Origin: an uncultured Paracoccaceae bacterium
GTDB taxonomy: Bacteria > Pseudomonadota > Alphaproteobacteria > Rhodobacterales > Rhodobacteraceae
NCBI GenBank assembly: GCA_947492585.1
Contig: CANLND010000024.1
Coordinates: forward strand, 1-52,780
Direction: 5' to 3'
Length of the DNA stretch: 52,780 nt
Shown here: piece by piece, positions 23,853 to 32,428 of the stretch
Layout of the letters: the number at the start of each line of letters is the position of its first letter
How positions within the stretch are numbered: position 1 is the first letter of the stretch
Made by a program: the position numbers and the translations under genes
The notes under the pieces: model-generated
The model's database searches: none
Told to the model about the DNA's origin: nothing
The model's input: only the letters and a program-made list of their open reading frames with translations

Positions 23853-25007
23853 GTGACAGTCGTGCCAATTACCTCGCCGGATCTTGATGCTGTTGAGGTC
23901 TCCTGGTTCGCCGCCCTGTGTTCGGATGACTATCAGTTTCTGGGTGTTCCTGACGGCGATTTGCGGTCGTCATGGGCGCATTGCTCGGACATTGTAAAAG
24001 AAGCCGAAGCCCAAGGGTTCCGCAATATTTTGTGTCCGTCGTCCTATCAGGTGGGGCAGGACACGCTGTCCTTTGTGGCGGGCTGTGCACCTATTACCAA
24101 TAAGATCAACATGCTGGCGGCTGTGCGCTGCGGTGAGATGCAGCCGATCATGTTGGCACGTACCATCGCGACGCTGGATCACATGTTGGAAGGCCGATTG
24201 ACGGTGAATATCATCTCGTCAGATTTCCCCGGCGAAAAGGCAGACAGCACCTATCGCTATCAGCGGTCACGTGAAGTGGTTGAGATCCTGAAACAGGCCT
24301 GGAGCCAGGACGAAATCACCTACAAAGGCGAGGTCTATGATTTTGAAGGCCTGACAACTGACCCTGTGCGCCCCTATCAAACGGGCGGTCCGTTGTTGTA
24401 TTTTGGGGGCTATTCGCCGGCGGCCTTGGATCTGTGTGGCCAGCATTGCGACGTCTATTTGATGTGGCCAGAACCCAAGGAGCAGCTGGCTGATCGTATG
24501 AGGGCTGTGCACGCGGTTGCGGAAAAATATGATCGCACGTTGGATTATGGTCTGCGCGTTCATTGTATTGTGCGTGACACAGAAGCCGAAGCACGCGAAT
24601 ATGCTGATTACATTGCATCGAAACTGGATGATGAATACGGCCAGTTGATCCGTGAACGGGCCCTTGATTCCGGTTCGCTAGGTGTATCGCATCAGGCGCG
24701 GGCGCGGGAATTGGCCGATCAGTTCGGGTATGTCGAACCCAATCTGTGGACCGGAATTGGTCGGGCGCGGTCGGGGTGTGGGGCGGCGCTGGTTGGCTCC
24801 ACCGATCAGGTGATGACCAAATTGGAAGAATACAAAAAAATGGGGATGCGGGCCTTTATCCTTTCGGGGTATCCGCACCTCGAAGAAGCCAAACATTTTG
24901 GGGCTCGGGTTCTGCCGAACCTGAAAACCTGCTCGCTGCCCGAGGCCTATGGTCGCGTGCCCGTCAGTGCCCCGGCAACCCCTTTGGGTGTAGGAGAACG
25001 CCGCTAA
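23853..25007 (+). CDS. FMNH2-dependent luciferase-like monooxygenase (SsuD/SmoC-like)
   Basis: The 384-residue TIM-barrel enzyme belongs to the bacterial luciferase family on the alkanesulfonate monooxygenase (SsuD) side. Landmarks are PSSYQVGQDTL (about 66-76), CGEMQPIMLARTIATLDHML, the GRLTVNIISSD segment (about 119-129), GGPLLYFGGYSPAALDLC and a C-terminal SGYPHLEEA. Such enzymes cleave C-S bonds of sulfonates with FMNH2 and O2, releasing sulfite. A flavin reductase and an aldo/keto reductase follow in the same operon, matching SmoC-SmoB-SmoA of oxidative sulfoquinovose breakdown. The GTG start lies 7 nt after GGAGGA. An alkanesulfonate or another sulfonate is the alternative substrate. 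Confidence 0.88.
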   Translation: MTVVPITSPDLDAVEVSWFAALCSDDYQFLGVPDGDLRSSWAHCSDIVKEAEAQGFRNILCPSSYQVGQDTLSFVAGCAPITNKINMLAAVRCGEMQPIMLARTIATLDHMLEGRLTVNIISSDFPGEKADSTYRYQRSREVVEILKQAWSQDEITYKGEVYDFEGLTTDPVRPYQTGGPLLYFGGYSPAALDLCGQHCDVYLMWPEPKEQLADRMRAVHAVAEKYDRTLDYGLRVHCIVRDTEAEAREYADYIASKLDDEYGQLIRERALDSGSLGVSHQARARELADQFGYVEPNLWTGIGRARSGCGAALVGSTDQVMTKLEEYKKMGMRAFILSGYPHLEEAKHFGARVLPNLKTCSLPEAYGRVPVSAPATPLGVGERR

Positions 25008-25897
25008 TGCAACGTATTGCACTGAATTCTGATCTGTCCTTCAGCCGTCTCGTCTACGGCATGTGGCGCATCGGTGATGTCGACGACACATCGCCAGCTA
25101 CGGTTGAAGCCAAAATCCAGACCTGTCTGGAACAGGGCATTACGACCTTTGATCAGGCTGACATCTATGGCGACTACGGCGCCGAGGCGATTTTGGGCGG
25201 CGCGATGAAGGCCAACCCCGGATTGCGGAGCCAGATGGAGATTGTCACCAAATGTGACATCGTCGCACCCTGTGGTCGCTATGCAGACAAGCCTGTCAAA
25301 TATTACGACACCTCGCGCGCGCATATCGAACAGTCGGTGGAAACCTCGCTGCGCGAGATGCATATCGAACAGATCGACCTCTTGTTGATCCACCGCCCCG
25401 ACCCGTTGATGGATCACCATGAAACCGGCGCGGCCCTGGATGATCTGGTGGCGTCAGGTAAAGTTCGCGCGGTAGGCGTGTCGAACTTTCGCCCGTATGA
25501 CTGGGATCTGCTGCAGTCTGGCATGAAAACCCAGATGGTCACCAATCAGATCGAAATCTCCCTGTCGGAAATCGCGCCTTTCACCAATGGCGATATCGCG
25601 TTCCACCAAAAAAACGATCAGGCGATGATGGCGTGGTCACCGCTGGGCGGTGGCAGCCTGATGACCGGTGACAGCGCCGTGGCAACCCAGCTGGATAAAA
25701 TTGCAGCGGCTCAGGGTGTGGATCGCGCGGCTGTGGCTGTGGCCTTCCTGCTGCGTCACCCGTCCAAGATCCTGCCGGTTTTGGGCACGAACAATCTGGA
25801 GCGTATCAGCAAGATTTCCGACGCCATGAAGGTGGAGCTGGACCGGGAGACTTGGTTCACCCTGTATGAGGCGGCGCTGGGCACTGAGGTGCCATGA
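25007..25897 (+). CDS. Aldo/keto reductase (SmoB-like)
   Basis: The 296-residue NADPH-type reductase is an (alpha/beta)8 barrel. The catalytic tetrad is readable: Asp in FDQADIYG (about 47), Tyr in the same segment (about 52), Lys in VTKCD (about 81) and His in LLIHRPDP (about 127). GVSNFRPYDWDLL and WSPLGGGSLMTG are typical cofactor-side loops, in the style of YdhF. It starts at an ATG that overlaps the monooxygenase stop (TAATG). In the oxidative sulfoquinovose pathway this family reduces 6-oxoglucose to glucose. The same role is plausible here, inferred from context. Confidence 0.9.
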   Translation: MQRIALNSDLSFSRLVYGMWRIGDVDDTSPATVEAKIQTCLEQGITTFDQADIYGDYGAEAILGGAMKANPGLRSQMEIVTKCDIVAPCGRYADKPVKYYDTSRAHIEQSVETSLREMHIEQIDLLLIHRPDPLMDHHETGAALDDLVASGKVRAVGVSNFRPYDWDLLQSGMKTQMVTNQIEISLSEIAPFTNGDIAFHQKNDQAMMAWSPLGGGSLMTGDSAVATQLDKIAAAQGVDRAAVAVAFLLRHPSKILPVLGTNNLERISKISDAMKVELDRETWFTLYEAALGTEVP

Positions 25898-26412
25898 ACA
25901 TTATGACTTCCGCAGCTCCAAAAAGGTTTGTTCCAGATGCAGATAATACCCGCTTGCTGCGGGATGCCTTTGGACGCTTTGCGACCGGTGTAACCATTGT
26001 GACGACCGACAGCCCCGATGGGGCTGTTGCCATCACAGCTAACAGTTTTTCTTCGGTGTCACTCACGCCGCCGCTGGTTCTGTGGGCCCCCGATAAAGCT
26101 TCGCGCCGGTTTCCGTATTTTGAGAATGCGGAGCACTATGCAATCCACGTCTTGGCCACCGAACAAAATGACCTGTGCTGGAACGTTGCCAAAGATCTGG
26201 GCTGCCTGCGTGACATGGATCTGAACCGAAACGTGGAGGGCGTGCCGGTTCTGGAAAATTGTCTGGCGCGGTTCGAATGCCGACGCAGCGCAGTCTATGA
26301 GGGCGGCGATCATATCATCGTTCTGGGAGAGGTTCTGCGTGCTGAAATGCGCGAAGACGGGGATGCTCTGGCTTTTTTCAAAGGCCAGGTCGGGCAATTT
26401 GCCGGAGACTAA
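25894..26412 (+). CDS. Flavin reductase (FMN reductase family)
   Basis: The 172-residue protein is of the flavin reductase-like (split-barrel) family: FGRFATGVTIVTT (about 26-38), ANSFSSVSLTPPLVLW (about 50-65) and GDHIIVLGEV (about 137-146). It would supply FMNH2 to the monooxygenase encoded two genes upstream. The start overlaps the reductase stop as ATGA, so production is translationally coupled. The next gene begins 55 nt later. Confidence 0.92.
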   Translation: MNIMTSAAPKRFVPDADNTRLLRDAFGRFATGVTIVTTDSPDGAVAITANSFSSVSLTPPLVLWAPDKASRRFPYFENAEHYAIHVLATEQNDLCWNVAKDLGCLRDMDLNRNVEGVPVLENCLARFECRRSAVYEGGDHIIVLGEVLRAEMREDGDALAFFKGQVGQFAGD

Positions 26413-26467
26413 GAAAAAGACCCGAGCGCTCTCTGTTTAGTGGGGGCTCGGACAGGGAGGGGACAGA

Positions 26468-27058
26468 ATGAAGCCAGTTTTGGCAGCCACGCATCTATTG
26501 TACGTGGTAAATGACCGACTGCTGATGGCGGGACGGTTTATTGGTGTATTGGCGGTCGGGGCTATGGTTGTCGCGATCCTCGTGCAGGTGTTTTTTCGCT
26601 ATGTGCTGAACAATGCCTTGCCCTGGCCGGATGAAGCCGCACGGTTTTGCATGTTGTGGATGACCGGTCTGATGGCCCCTACGGCGTTTCGCCGCGGTGG
26701 GTTTGTTGCCATTGATACGTTGACGATATTGCTGCCCAAAATGGTTGCGGCGCTGCTGTCATTGGTGCTGCTGATGTTGTCACTTCTGGTGCTCGTTGTG
26801 GCACTGGACATCGGTTACAATGAGGTCACGGGGCTGGGGGGGCGTTTTGCGACGGCTTCTTTGTATGTGCCAACCTCGTTTGGGTTTGATCAATGGTATC
26901 GTGTGCCGCGCAGCTGGATGATGTTGTCGATGGTGGTTGGTCTGGCGCTGCTCATTCTGGTGAATGTCGAACTGATCCTGCATCGTCTGTTGACCCTTCT
27001 GGGGCTGGACGCCGCATTGCCGTCGCTTGACGATGTGACTGTGGGGGGGGCTGAATAA
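26468..27058 (+). CDS. TRAP transporter small permease (DctQ type)
   Basis: The 196-residue protein has four hydrophobic helices and the DctQ pattern VFFRYVLNNALPWPDEAARF (about 42-61). A strong GGGAGGGGACAG ribosome site precedes the ATG. The gene ends with a run of eight G (27043-27050) that also serves as ribosome site for the large permease gene; the stop and next start overlap as TAATG. It belongs to the third TRAP transporter of the window, ordered Q-M-P here. Confidence 0.93.
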   Translation: MKPVLAATHLLYVVNDRLLMAGRFIGVLAVGAMVVAILVQVFFRYVLNNALPWPDEAARFCMLWMTGLMAPTAFRRGGFVAIDTLTILLPKMVAALLSLVLLMLSLLVLVVALDIGYNEVTGLGGRFATASLYVPTSFGFDQWYRVPRSWMMLSMVVGLALLILVNVELILHRLLTLLGLDAALPSLDDVTVGGAE

Positions 27059-28533
27059 TGCTGATTTGGTTTCTGCCCCTGTTTTTGCTGTTTCTCTTGA
27101 TCGGCTTACCGGTCTTTTTTGCACTGCTGTCTGCGCCGGGAATATTGCTGTACCTCAATGGTCAGGAACGCGATCTGACGCTTTTGTACCGCAATCTTTA
27201 CAACGGTATGGACAGTTTCCCACTGATGGCGATCCCGTTCTTTATGTTGGCGGGTGAACTGATGAACAAGGGGGGCATCACGCTGCGCCTTGTGGAATTC
27301 TCGCAGGCCTTGATGGGCCATTTGCGCGGTGGCCTGGCACAGGTAAATATCCTGTCGTCGATCCTGTTTGCCGGTCTGTCTGGATCCGCAGTGGCGGATA
27401 CTTCTGCACTGGGGTCTATGCTGATCCCTGCGATGGAAAAAGAAGGCTATTCTCGTAAATTTGCCGCCGCGATCACTGCCGCCAGCTCTGTCATTGGACC
27501 CATTATTCCGCCGTCGGGCATCATGATCATCTATGCCTATGTGATGGGCGAAAGCGTGGCCGCCTTGTTCCTTGCGGGCATTGTACCGGGTATTCTGGTT
27601 GGCCTTGGTTTGATGGTTATGGTGCGCGCTATGGCAGATAAATACGATCTGCCCGCGGCCAAACGTGTTGTTCTGACAGGGATAGAGTTGGGCCCGGTGG
27701 AATACTGGTTCTCGCTGGCATTGGTGCGTCTGAACCTTGGCCTGCTGTTGGCGCAGTTTGTGCCGTTGGGCGGGGCAGCCACTGGAACCGCCAAGTGGCT
27801 GGCCTTTGGTGGTGCGCTTTTGGCCGCGCATGGCCTGATGCTGGGGGTGCGCCGTATCGTGAGCCATGATTTCCGCATGGTTTGCAAACGGGCCGTGGTG
27901 CCACTGCAAACGCCCATTTTGATCCTTGGCGGTATTTTGGCTGGTGTTTTCACCCCAACCGAAGCCGCAGCCGTAGCTGTGGCCTATGCACTGATCGTTG
28001 CCTTTGGCATCCTGCGGACCATGTCGCTGCGCGATCTGCCCGATGTGCTGATCCGCGCAGGCTTGACCTCGGCCGTAGTGCTGCTGTTGGTTGGTGCGGC
28101 GATGTCGTTCAAGACGGTGGTCAGTCTTAGCCACGCGCCGGAACAGTTGGCTGAATTTATTCTCAGCCTGACAGAAAACCCGCTGATCCTGTTGTTTCTG
28201 ATAAATTTGTTGCTGTTTGTGGTGGGCATGTTCCTGGATGCCGGTCCGGCGATTATTATTCTGGGGCCCATTTTGGGCCCGGTATTTGCGGATCTTGGCG
28301 TGGATTCAATCCACTTTGCCATCATCATGTGTGTGAACCTGACCGTGGGTCTGGCGACGCCGCCCATGGGGTTGGTGCTGTTTGTCGCCTCGGCAGTGTC
28401 ACAGGAGCGCGTGACCACAATTGCACAGGCCATTCTGCCGTTTCTTGCGGTTGAGGTGGCGGTGATCTTTTTGATCACCTTTGTGCCGGAAATTTCCATG
28501 ACCATTCCCCGTCTGACGGGGTTTGCAAACTAA
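27058..28533 (+). CDS. TRAP transporter large permease (DctM type)
   Basis: The 491-residue membrane protein has DctM motifs: FAGLSGSAVADTSALGSMLIP at about 102-122 (landmark Ser, Gly and Asp), IGPIIPPSGIMIIYAY (near 145-160), FTPTEAAAVAVAY (about 299-311) and GLATPPMGLVLFV. It is about 60 residues longer than the other two large permeases in the window, because of an extra segment near 200-265 with additional hydrophobic stretches. That feature marks the sialic-acid/sugar-acid-like and other long DctM subgroups, but the substrate cannot be inferred from it alone. Confidence 0.94.
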   Translation: MLIWFLPLFLLFLLIGLPVFFALLSAPGILLYLNGQERDLTLLYRNLYNGMDSFPLMAIPFFMLAGELMNKGGITLRLVEFSQALMGHLRGGLAQVNILSSILFAGLSGSAVADTSALGSMLIPAMEKEGYSRKFAAAITAASSVIGPIIPPSGIMIIYAYVMGESVAALFLAGIVPGILVGLGLMVMVRAMADKYDLPAAKRVVLTGIELGPVEYWFSLALVRLNLGLLLAQFVPLGGAATGTAKWLAFGGALLAAHGLMLGVRRIVSHDFRMVCKRAVVPLQTPILILGGILAGVFTPTEAAAVAVAYALIVAFGILRTMSLRDLPDVLIRAGLTSAVVLLLVGAAMSFKTVVSLSHAPEQLAEFILSLTENPLILLFLINLLLFVVGMFLDAGPAIIILGPILGPVFADLGVDSIHFAIIMCVNLTVGLATPPMGLVLFVASAVSQERVTTIAQAILPFLAVEVAVIFLITFVPEISMTIPRLTGFAN

Positions 28534-28564
28534 CAATAACGTTCAGAGCATAGGGAGGAAACAC

Positions 28565-29623
28565 ATGCTCAAGAAAGCCTTTAAAACGGTCGCGGTTGCG
28601 GCGCTGATGGCCACAACGGCCCTGTCGGCATCGGCGGCGGATTATACCATTCGTGCCACTGCCAACTCCAATGAAAATGACGAAGACTATGATGGTCTGG
28701 TTGTGTTCAAAAACTACGTAGAGGCGGCGTCAAATGGCGCCATTGAGGTGGAACTGTTCATCGGCACGCAGCTGTGTTCAAATGGCGCAGAGTGCTTGCA
28801 AGGCGTTGCGGACGGCACTGTGGACGTCTACATTTCCACGTCGGGCGGCGCGTCGGGCCTGTTCCCTTATGTTCAAGTTCTGGATCTGCCCTACCTGATG
28901 GCAGATGACCGCGTGGCGGAACATGTGTTGCAGGGAGATTTCACACGCACTCTGCGCGAGATGGCGCTTGAGGATTCTGGTGATCTGATCCGCTTGATGA
29001 CCATCGGTAACACCGGTGGCTGGCGCAACTTTGCCAATACCAAACGGCGTGTGGCTGAGCCTGAGGACATGAAAGGCCTAAAGATCCGCACCGTGGTCGC
29101 AGACCTGCCTCAAGAGCTGGTCAAAGCGCTTGGCGCAGCTCCGACGCCGATCCCGTGGCCTGAACTGTTTACGTCGTTCCAGACCGGCGTGGTAGAGGGG
29201 TCCAAAAACGGCATCACCGATATTATGGGGATGAAGTTCCCGGATGCAGGCCTGCAATATGTGACGCTGGACGGCCATGCCTATATGGGGGCTCTGTGGT
29301 GGATGTCGAACGACAAGTTTAAGGCCATGCCCGAAGATATGCGCCGTGTTGTCGTCGATGGGTTTTACGCGTTGCAGCAGGCGACGTTCGCCTCGCCCAA
29401 GCGTAAATCGATCCAAGCCTATGCTGATTTTGTCGCCGGCGGCGGTGATCTGTATGTCCCGACACCAGACCAAAAGGCCGCATTTAAGGAGGCGGCAGCG
29501 CCTGTTTATGACTGGTTTAAAAGCAATGTGACGCGTGGAGATGCGATCTTTGCCGCGCTGACGGAGGGGGTCGCTGAAGCCGAAGCCGCGATCAATGCGG
29601 ACCGCAACAGCGATCTGAACTAA
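28565..29623 (+). CDS. TRAP transporter substrate-binding protein (DctP type)
   Basis: The 352-residue protein has a signal peptide (MLKKAFKTVAVAALMATTAL, cleaved after SASA or ASAA), and the DctP segment MKGLKIRTVVADLPQELVKA with the ligand-binding Arg, followed by PWPELFTSFQTGVVEG. AGGGAGGA precedes the ATG, which I prefer over an upstream in-frame ATG lacking a signal peptide. Position suggests it delivers the substrate of the monooxygenase pathway, possibly a sulfosugar or its glycoside. Confidence 0.93.
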   Translation: MLKKAFKTVAVAALMATTALSASAADYTIRATANSNENDEDYDGLVVFKNYVEAASNGAIEVELFIGTQLCSNGAECLQGVADGTVDVYISTSGGASGLFPYVQVLDLPYLMADDRVAEHVLQGDFTRTLREMALEDSGDLIRLMTIGNTGGWRNFANTKRRVAEPEDMKGLKIRTVVADLPQELVKALGAAPTPIPWPELFTSFQTGVVEGSKNGITDIMGMKFPDAGLQYVTLDGHAYMGALWWMSNDKFKAMPEDMRRVVVDGFYALQQATFASPKRKSIQAYADFVAGGGDLYVPTPDQKAAFKEAAAPVYDWFKSNVTRGDAIFAALTEGVAEAEAAINADRNSDLN

Positions 29624-29633
29624 GCCAGCTATG

Positions 29634-29665
29634 CAGGGCCGCTTTTGGGAAAGCGGCCCTGTGTC
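29634..29665 (+). terminator. Terminator of the monooxygenase/TRAP operon
   Basis: A perfect 12-bp stem (CAGGGCCGCTTT at 29634-29645 and AAAGCGGCCCTG at 29650-29661) with a 4-nt loop is followed by TGTCTGTG. It lies 10 nt after the dctP stop and clearly closes the operon, though the T-tract is poor. Confidence 0.7.
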
Positions 29666-29814
29666 TGTGTTAAGCGGAGCGCCGTGCGGCGCACAGGTTT
29701 TGGCGCTGGCGCGCCGGCTGACGCGTTACAGTCGCTAATGTGTCTGACTTTTGCGTGTTCATGTTTGAAATACTTTGGGGGAAGGTCCAAAGGGGCAGTA
29801 CCCCCGGCAACGTT

Positions 29815-30282
29815 TCAGCGAAACGGATACATCCAGGGTTTATAATCGGCGATCAAAACATGCGCTTTTTCGATCTCTTCCCGAGACATCTTTTTTACAA
29901 CCTCTTCAAGGCTGATCGCCGCGTCGGGGTCGCCGCCGATGGCGGACAGTGTGTACCACATATAGGCGCGCACCAGATCTTTTTCGACACCGCGCCCGAT
30001 CTCATAATACCAGCCGATACCAGATTGCGCGCCGGGGTGGCCCTTCATGGCGCTGCGCAGATACCATTCAAACGCGCGCTGGTCGTCGCGTTCTACTCCA
30101 AGCCCCATGGCGTACATGACGCCGATCAGCTCTTCGGCATCCGCATTGCCCGAGCGCGCCGCGGGTTCCAATGCGGCTTTGGCCTGTGCAAATTCGCCCG
30201 CTTCCATCAGGTCGCGCGCCGCTTCGATTTCGGCAAAGGCAGGAGACGCACAGAGGGCGAGAACAAGCAGAACAGAGCGCAT
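29815..30282 (-). CDS. Sel1-repeat (TPR-like) secreted protein
   Basis: The 155-residue protein starts with a signal peptide (MRSVLLVLALCASPAFA) and then carries Sel1-like repeats, for instance NADAEELIGVMYAMGLGVERD and the following GAQSGIGWYYEIGRGVEKD unit, with the A-x-x-L-G-x-x-Y and G-x-G-V patterns. Such solenoids mediate protein-protein contacts in the periplasm. I use the ATG at 30282 because the signal peptide begins there; a longer frame reads into the divergent gene. It starts only 6 nt from the inferred start of the cytochrome peroxidase gene on the other strand. Confidence 0.82.
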   Translation of the reverse strand: MRSVLLVLALCASPAFAEIEAARDLMEAGEFAQAKAALEPAARSGNADAEELIGVMYAMGLGVERDDQRAFEWYLRSAMKGHPGAQSGIGWYYEIGRGVEKDLVRAYMWYTLSAIGGDPDAAISLEEVVKKMSREEIEKAHVLIADYKPWMYPFR

Positions 30283-30288
30283 CGGGTT

Positions 30289-31596
30289 TTGGTCCTTTTG
30301 TGGGCCGGGTTTGCGGCCGGTGGTGCGGTGGCGCAGACCTTGCCATCGCCGCTGACAGCGCAGGATTTCCCATCGGTTTCGCAACAACAGGCAGCGCTGG
30401 GCCACCTTTTATTCTATGATAAAATTCTATCGGGCAACAGAAATATTGCCTGTTCGACCTGTCATCATCCCAGCCTGGGCAGCAGCGACGGATTGTCGCT
30501 TGGCGTTGGGGAAGGCGGCAGAGGGTTGGGGCCAAAACGCAGCACCGGTGTCGAGCGGGACCGGATCGAAAAACGCGTCCCACGCAATGCGCCTGCCTTG
30601 TGGAATCTCGGCGCACGGGATCTGCACACGATCATGCACGACGGGCGCATTGCCCGTGATCCAATTTATGGCAACGGGTTCAACTCTCCGGCTGAGGAAT
30701 GGTTGCCGCAAGGATTAGAGAGCCTGCTGGCGGCGCAGGCAGTTTTTCCGCTGACCTCAAAAACTGAGATGGCTGGGGCGTCTGAGGAAAACGAAGTGTC
30801 TGGCGCGGTGAATGATCGGATCGACAAAGGGTGGCCGATCGTTGCAAAACGGGTGCGCACGATCCCGGAATACGGGCGTCGTTTTGTGGCGGCGTTTGAT
30901 CATATCGACACCCCGGAACAGGTCACAATTGTAGAGATCGCAAATGCATTGGCCGCCTTTGAAACGGTAGAGTTTCAAAGTCTTAGCAGTCCGTTTGATC
31001 GCTACCTTGCGGGTGACAGCGCTGCGTTGAACGCACGGCAAAAACGCGGAATGGATTTGTTTTTTGGACGGGCCGCGTGCAGCCGGTGCCACAGCGGTAC
31101 ATTGCTGAGTGATCAGAAGTTTCATGCTCTGGGGCTACCGGCCTTTGGTCCCGGCCGCACCCGCCGGTTTGATCCTTATGCACGTGATGTCGGGCGCATG
31201 GGAGAGAGCGATGATTTGGCTGATGCCTATGCCTTTCGCACGCCCATGCTGCGCAACGTGGCGTTGACGGCGCCCTATGGCCATAATGGAGCGTTTGCCA
31301 CACTAGAGGGCATTCTGCGTCACCATATGGATCCGGTCGCGTCCAATGATAAGTGGCAGCCCAAGGAGGCTGCGTTGCGCCCGGCGCCGTGGCTTATGTC
31401 GATTGATTTTGTCATTCAGTCTGATACCCGTGAAATGGCGCGGCAGGCGGCGGTCCGTCGCCCGGTTTCGCCGTTGCTGGCGGAGGCCGAGATTGGCGAT
31501 CTGGTGGCGTTTCTACATGCGTTAACAGGGCGGACCGAAGCGGATTTGCCATTTGGGGTGCCCAAACATGTGCCCAGTGGACTTCCTGTGGATTAA
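30289..31596 (+). CDS. Di-heme cytochrome c peroxidase / MauG family protein
   Basis: The 435-residue periplasmic protein has two c-type heme sites, C55-S-T-C-H59 and C264-S-R-C-H268 (numbering from the start used here). It shows family signatures NRNIACSTCHHPSLG and TPMLRNVALTAPYGHNGAF. A hydrophobic leader (LVLLWAGFAAGGAVA) precedes the mature part. No ATG or GTG lies near it in frame, so I place the start at TTG 30289; TTG 30298 is possible. Bacterial CcpA reduces hydrogen peroxide with electrons from cytochrome c; MauG-like members oxidise protein side chains. The long open frame upstream is non-homologous and antisense to the Sel1 gene. Confidence 0.85.
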   Translation: MVLLWAGFAAGGAVAQTLPSPLTAQDFPSVSQQQAALGHLLFYDKILSGNRNIACSTCHHPSLGSSDGLSLGVGEGGRGLGPKRSTGVERDRIEKRVPRNAPALWNLGARDLHTIMHDGRIARDPIYGNGFNSPAEEWLPQGLESLLAAQAVFPLTSKTEMAGASEENEVSGAVNDRIDKGWPIVAKRVRTIPEYGRRFVAAFDHIDTPEQVTIVEIANALAAFETVEFQSLSSPFDRYLAGDSAALNARQKRGMDLFFGRAACSRCHSGTLLSDQKFHALGLPAFGPGRTRRFDPYARDVGRMGESDDLADAYAFRTPMLRNVALTAPYGHNGAFATLEGILRHHMDPVASNDKWQPKEAALRPAPWLMSIDFVIQSDTREMARQAAVRRPVSPLLAEAEIGDLVAFLHALTGRTEADLPFGVPKHVPSGLPVD

Positions 31597-31620
31597 ACGC
31601 AGATCTGACGCGATGTGGTG

Positions 31621-31648
31621 TTGACTCTGCGCCTCAGTCTTTTATACG
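31621..31648 (+). promoter_or_regulatory. Probable promoter of rpsD
   Basis: TTGACT (31621-31626) and TATACG (31643-31648) are separated by 16 nt, close to a sigma-70 consensus. They lie about 135 nt upstream of the rpsD start, with no other gene between, which implies a leader of about 125 nt. Confidence 0.5.
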
Positions 31649-31740
31649 CGCCGGACTATTGGTGTTGGTGGCCTCCGCAAGGAGATGCCTGTCATGCCCG
31701 GATCTTAGGATGTGGAGCAAGAGGACAACGCCCTTCAGTG

Positions 31741-31774
31741 CCATTCATGAGAATGGTGAACCATTTTGAAGGAG
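31741..31774 (+). promoter_or_regulatory. Two mutually exclusive hairpins in the rpsD leader
   Basis: CCATTC (31741-31746) can pair with GAATGG (31751-31756), or AATGG (31752-31756) can pair with CCATT (31761-31765). The two hairpins share the middle arm, so only one can form, and the second ends 2 nt before the GAAGGAG ribosome site (31768-31774). This looks like a translational switch. S4 is known to repress its own operon by mRNA binding in other bacteria, but no link is shown here. Confidence 0.35.
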
Positions 31775-31781
31775 AACAGCC

Positions 31782-32402
31782 GTGACTAAGCGTACAGCTG
31801 CCAAGTATAAAATTGACCGCCGCATGGGCGAAAACATCTGGGGTCGTCCTAAGTCCCCAGTAAACCGTCGTGATTATGGCCCCGGCCAGCACGGTCAGCG
31901 CCGTAAAGGTAAACTGTCCGACTTCGGTATTCAGCTGCGCGCGAAGCAAAAGCTGAAAGGTTACTACGGCGACCTGACCGAGAAACAATTCCGCCGCATC
32001 TACGGTGAAGCTGAGCGTGTTAAAGGCGACACCGGTGAAAACCTGATCGGCCTGCTGGAACGTCGTCTGGACGCAGTTGTGTACCGCGCCAAATTCGTTG
32101 CAACTGTTTTTGCTGCACGTCAGTTCGTGAACCACGGTCACGTTCTGGTCAACGGCAAGAAAGTGAACATCCCCTCCTACCGCGTAAAAGAGGGTGACGT
32201 CATCGAAGTGCGTGACAAGTCCAAGCAACTGGCGGTTCTGCTGGAAGCCACTCAGCTGGTTGAGCGCGATGTTCCTGACTACATCGAAGCCGACCACAAC
32301 AAAATGACCGCAACATTCGTTCGCGCACCTGGTCTGGCTGATGTTCCTTACCCGGTCATCATGGAACCAAACCTGGTCGTGGAATTCTACGCGAAGAACT
32401 AA
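31782..32402 (+). CDS. rpsD: 30S ribosomal protein S4
   Basis: The 206-residue protein is the small-subunit assembly protein S4. It begins at GTG and has the N-terminal region with [19 protein letters not shown] (landmarks Lys, Arg and Trp) and [10 protein letters not shown], and the S4 RNA-binding domain (about 95-160) with [12 protein letters not shown] and [19 protein letters not shown]. It has the normal length and is followed by a strong terminator, so it is transcribed singly. In this group of bacteria rpsD is often separate from the main ribosomal operons. Confidence 0.99.
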   Translation: MTKRTAAKYKIDRRMGENIWGRPKSPVNRRDYGPGQHGQRRKGKLSDFGIQLRAKQKLKGYYGDLTEKQFRRIYGEAERVKGDTGENLIGLLERRLDAVVYRAKFVATVFAARQFVNHGHVLVNGKKVNIPSYRVKEGDVIEVRDKSKQLAVLLEATQLVERDVPDYIEADHNKMTATFVRAPGLADVPYPVIMEPNLVVEFYAKN

Positions 32403-32428
32403 TCTTCGCCGGACCATTTGGAATTTTG

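Noticed and set aside
27106-28134. Long minus-strand open frame opposite the large TRAP permease
   Set aside because: His/Gln/Arg-rich composition typical of an antisense frame to a membrane protein gene; no start signal or family pattern.
29740-30288. Long N-terminal extension of the cytochrome peroxidase frame
   Set aside because: The 183 codons upstream are antisense to the Sel1 gene, have no similarity to peroxidases, and the signal peptide starts after them.
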